DNA of 5,502 nucleotides from Oligosphaeraceae bacterium (GTDB taxonomy: Bacteria > Verrucomicrobiota > Lentisphaeria > Oligosphaerales > Oligosphaeraceae), in NCBI GenBank assembly GCA_012515455.1, contig JAAYYJ010000291.1, forward strand, positions 1 through 5,502, given 5' to 3'. The translations under genes were made by a program, and so were the position numbers. Position 1 is the stretch's first letter. Each line of letters starts with the position of its first letter. Positions 5,467 through 5,502 of this stretch are shown here, piece after piece. Under the pieces are notes generated by a model, which was not told the DNA's origin, ran no database searches, and was given only the letters and a program-made list of their open reading frames with translations.

Positions 5467-5502
5467 CGGCACTTTTGCCGGCCCCAAAAAGTCAAGTTTA
5501 TA
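5467..5502 (-). promoter_or_regulatory. Possible promoter/operator upstream of the prepilin-like gene
   Basis: On the minus strand a TATAAA (5502-5497) is followed by TTGACT (5495-5490) and then the inverted repeat CGGCA-AAAG-TGCCG (5480-5467), 38 bases before the start codon. TATAAA could be a -10 box with its -35 outside the window, placing the inverted repeat in the leader. Alternatively TTGACT could be a -35, but no good -10 follows at 16-18 nt. The inverted repeat is the right size for an operator half-site pair or a small leader hairpin. The window edge prevents a decision. Confidence 0.25.

Overview
The window (5,502 bp, GC-rich) most likely comes from a member of the Lentisphaerota/Victivallales or a close PVC-group relative. 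The main reason is the minus-strand gene at the right end. It encodes a prepilin-like protein that opens with the HFTLIELLVVIAIIAVLAS type of N-terminus and ends with an H-X9-DG box, a family found in great numbers in Lentisphaerota, Planctomycetes and Verrucomicrobia. A small acidic protein of the type I associate with Verrucomicrobia/Lentisphaerota (4087-4575) fits the same origin. This assignment is inference; no rRNA or other phylogenetic marker is present.

Layout. (1) 1-234, minus: the first 78 codons of a family-2 glycosyltransferase that runs off the left edge. (2) 235-410: a divergent intergenic region with a terminator-like hairpin and T-run on the plus strand, in the leader of the following gene. 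(3) 411-4575, plus: four genes in one direction. These are a sugar-phosphate nucleotidyltransferase, an N-acetylhexosamine 1-kinase (nahK), a long ROK-family sugar kinase-like protein, and a 162-residue protein of unknown function. The gaps are 58, 67 and 71 nt, each with its own ribosome binding site; two of them hold a strong GC hairpin. (4) 4576-4736: a convergent intergenic region with a long imperfect hairpin. (5) 4737-5429, minus: the prepilin-like H-X9-DG protein, with a promoter-like region and a short inverted repeat just upstream, cut by the right edge.

How the genes may work together. NahK phosphorylates GlcNAc/GalNAc at the anomeric position. The neighbouring nucleotidyltransferase has the family features needed to join a sugar-1-phosphate to a nucleotide, so the pair could turn free HexNAc (for example from mucin or other glycans) directly into an NDP-sugar. 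The ROK protein may phosphorylate a sugar in the same route. The nahK call rests on very extensive sequence agreement. The substrate of the nucleotidyltransferase, the activity of the ROK protein and the role of the fourth gene are inferred or unknown. I found no tRNA, rRNA, CRISPR array, insertion sequence or phage gene.
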